Origin: an uncultured Collinsella sp.
Lineage (GTDB): Bacteria > Actinomycetota > Coriobacteriia > Coriobacteriales > Coriobacteriaceae
NCBI GenBank assembly: GCA_902494945.1
Contig: CABUVF010000130.1
Coordinates: 1 to 6,122 of the forward strand
Length of the DNA stretch: 6,122 nucleotides
Direction: 5' to 3'
Below are positions 5,160 to 6,122 of the stretch, piece by piece. The number at the start of each line of letters is the position of its first letter. Position 1 is the stretch's first letter. The notes under the pieces are model-generated. The model searched no databases. It was not told where the DNA came from and was given only the letters and a program-made list of their open reading frames with translations. The position numbers and the translations under genes are program-made.

Positions 5160-6122
5160 TTACTTTTTGCGGGAATTGGTGAAGGCCATGAGGGCCAGGC
5201 CAACAGCCAGCCAGCCGATCACGATGCTCCACTCCACCATGTTGAGGGAGGCGGGAGAGAACGGGATCACGAGCAGGCCAATGATGGTGCCGCAGGCAAC
5301 GATAGCGAGGCTGATGCCAAACTTGCCACCGGGCACCTCGTAGGGACGAGGCAGGTCGGGCTCGGTGAAGCGCATGCGCAGGCAAGCGAGGGCGACCATG
5401 CCGCAGGAGAAGATGAAGGCGAGAGCCGACACGTTGGTCAGAGGGATGAGCATGTTCTTGCCCAGGAACGGACCGACGACGGTGATGACGCCCAGAACGA
5501 CGCAGGCGAGCTTGGGAGCGCCGGACTTGGGATCGACCTCGGCGAACTTCTCGGGCAGCTGGCCCTTGCGGCCCATGGCGAGCATGATGCGGCTCGTGGC
5601 GCCGTAGAAGGAGTTCATCGGGCCCATGGGTCCAAGCGTGGCGATGACGAGCATGGCCAGGTACAGGAGCATGTTGATGCCCTTGAGGCAGGCAAGCGCG
5701 GGAACCGGGCTCTTAACAAACTCATGCCAGTCGAGGATGGTGCCAAACGAGTAGATGCAGACCATGTAGAAGCCGCCTGCGGCCAGCAGGGCCAGGGAGA
5801 TGATCTTGCCGAACTTGTTCCAGTTGAGGCCTTCGGCCGCTTCCTCAGCCTGCTGAGGAATGGTATCGAAGCCGGCGTAGAAGAACGGGGTCAAAACCAG
5901 GACCGACACGATGCCGGCGAACAGGCTGGTGCCCTCGGTAGCGGGCTTGCCGCCGCCAGCGCCGGTGACCTGAGAGAACACGGGCATGGCGTGTTCCGGC
6001 GAACCGGTGAACAGCGAGACGCCCATGGCGAGCAGCATGCCGCAGAGCAGGGCCTTGGTCAGGAAGGCCTGGAGCTTGGCGGCCGAGCTGGCACCGCGGA
6101 AGTTGAGGAAGATGACGTAGAC
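5160..6122 (-). CDS. APC-superfamily amino acid permease (3' part, truncated by window edge)
   Basis: The last 320 residues of a membrane permease; the frame is open to the right edge, so the N-terminal helices lie outside. Family marks are the loop FRGASSAAKLQ (8-18 of the visible part), the helix element FFYAGFDTIPQQAEEA (80-95) typical of AA_permease_2 (PF13520), the loop MLAMGRKGQLPEKFAEVDP (180-198) and RPYEVPGGKFG (259-269). About eight hydrophobic helices are visible, ending in a short lysine/arginine tail (NSRKK). It would be an inner-membrane amino acid or related amine transporter; the substrate cannot be assigned. It lies 131 bases upstream of the amidohydrolase on the same strand with no clear T-tailed terminator between, so a shared transcript is likely. 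No frameshift is seen, and codon use matches the amidohydrolase. Confidence 0.9.
   Translation of the reverse strand, partial: VYVIFLNFRGASSAAKLQAFLTKALLCGMLLAMGVSLFTGSPEHAMPVFSQVTGAGGGKPATEGTSLFAGIVSVLVLTPFFYAGFDTIPQQAEEAAEGLNWNKFGKIISLALLAAGGFYMVCIYSFGTILDWHEFVKSPVPALACLKGINMLLYLAMLVIATLGPMGPMNSFYGATSRIMLAMGRKGQLPEKFAEVDPKSGAPKLACVVLGVITVVGPFLGKNMLIPLTNVSALAFIFSCGMVALACLRMRFTEPDLPRPYEVPGGKFGISLAIVACGTIIGLLVIPFSPASLNMVEWSIVIGWLAVGLALMAFTNSRKK

Overview
The window carries five co-directional protein genes, all on the minus strand. In order of transcription (high to low coordinate) they are: the 3' part of an APC-superfamily amino acid permease, a metal-dependent amidohydrolase, a LytS-type sensor histidine kinase, a LytTR-type response regulator, a zinc-dependent phospholipase C family protein, and the 5' part of an MFS transporter of the UMF1/Atg22-like type. 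I see no rRNA, tRNA, CRISPR array, insertion sequence or phage gene. Sequence is high-GC (roughly 60% by eye), the proteins are bacterial, and Shine-Dalgarno sites are clear. The mix of a LytTR two-component pair, a zinc-PLC-like protein, a UMF1 transporter and a cysteine-rich amidohydrolase suggests an anaerobic gut actinobacterium such as a coriobacterium (Collinsella-like). That placement is inference from general character, not from a marker gene.

Region 1 (5029-6122): the permease is cut by the right edge and is followed, after a 131-base gap, by the amidohydrolase. The gap holds a strong nested inverted repeat, a second short stem and a 12-base palindrome abutting an excellent ribosome binding site. 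The pair plausibly imports and hydrolyses an amino acid derivative or small peptide. Both genes use a strongly biased codon set that suggests high expression.

Region 2 (3640-3750): an intrinsic-type terminator closes the amidohydrolase unit. The same gap holds a 15-base near-perfect palindrome and a match to the published LytTR half-site consensus, which could be autoregulation of the next operon.

Region 3 (1477-3639): kinase and regulator form an operon with a 36-base gap. The kinase has two N-terminal membrane helices, a GAF-like region and a His_kinase/HATPase_c core with all catalytic boxes. The regulator has an intact receiver and a LytTR DNA-binding domain.

Region 4 (1-1476): a cytoplasmic zinc-PLC-like protein with its own candidate promoter, then an MFS transporter that runs off the left edge. 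They are possible targets of the two-component system, but nothing in the sequence proves it.

Overall this looks like ordinary chromosomal sequence. The items most worth checking are the structured permease/amidohydrolase gap, the LytTR-like motif in front of the kinase, and the kinase start codon. I found no convincing evidence of a previously undescribed system.
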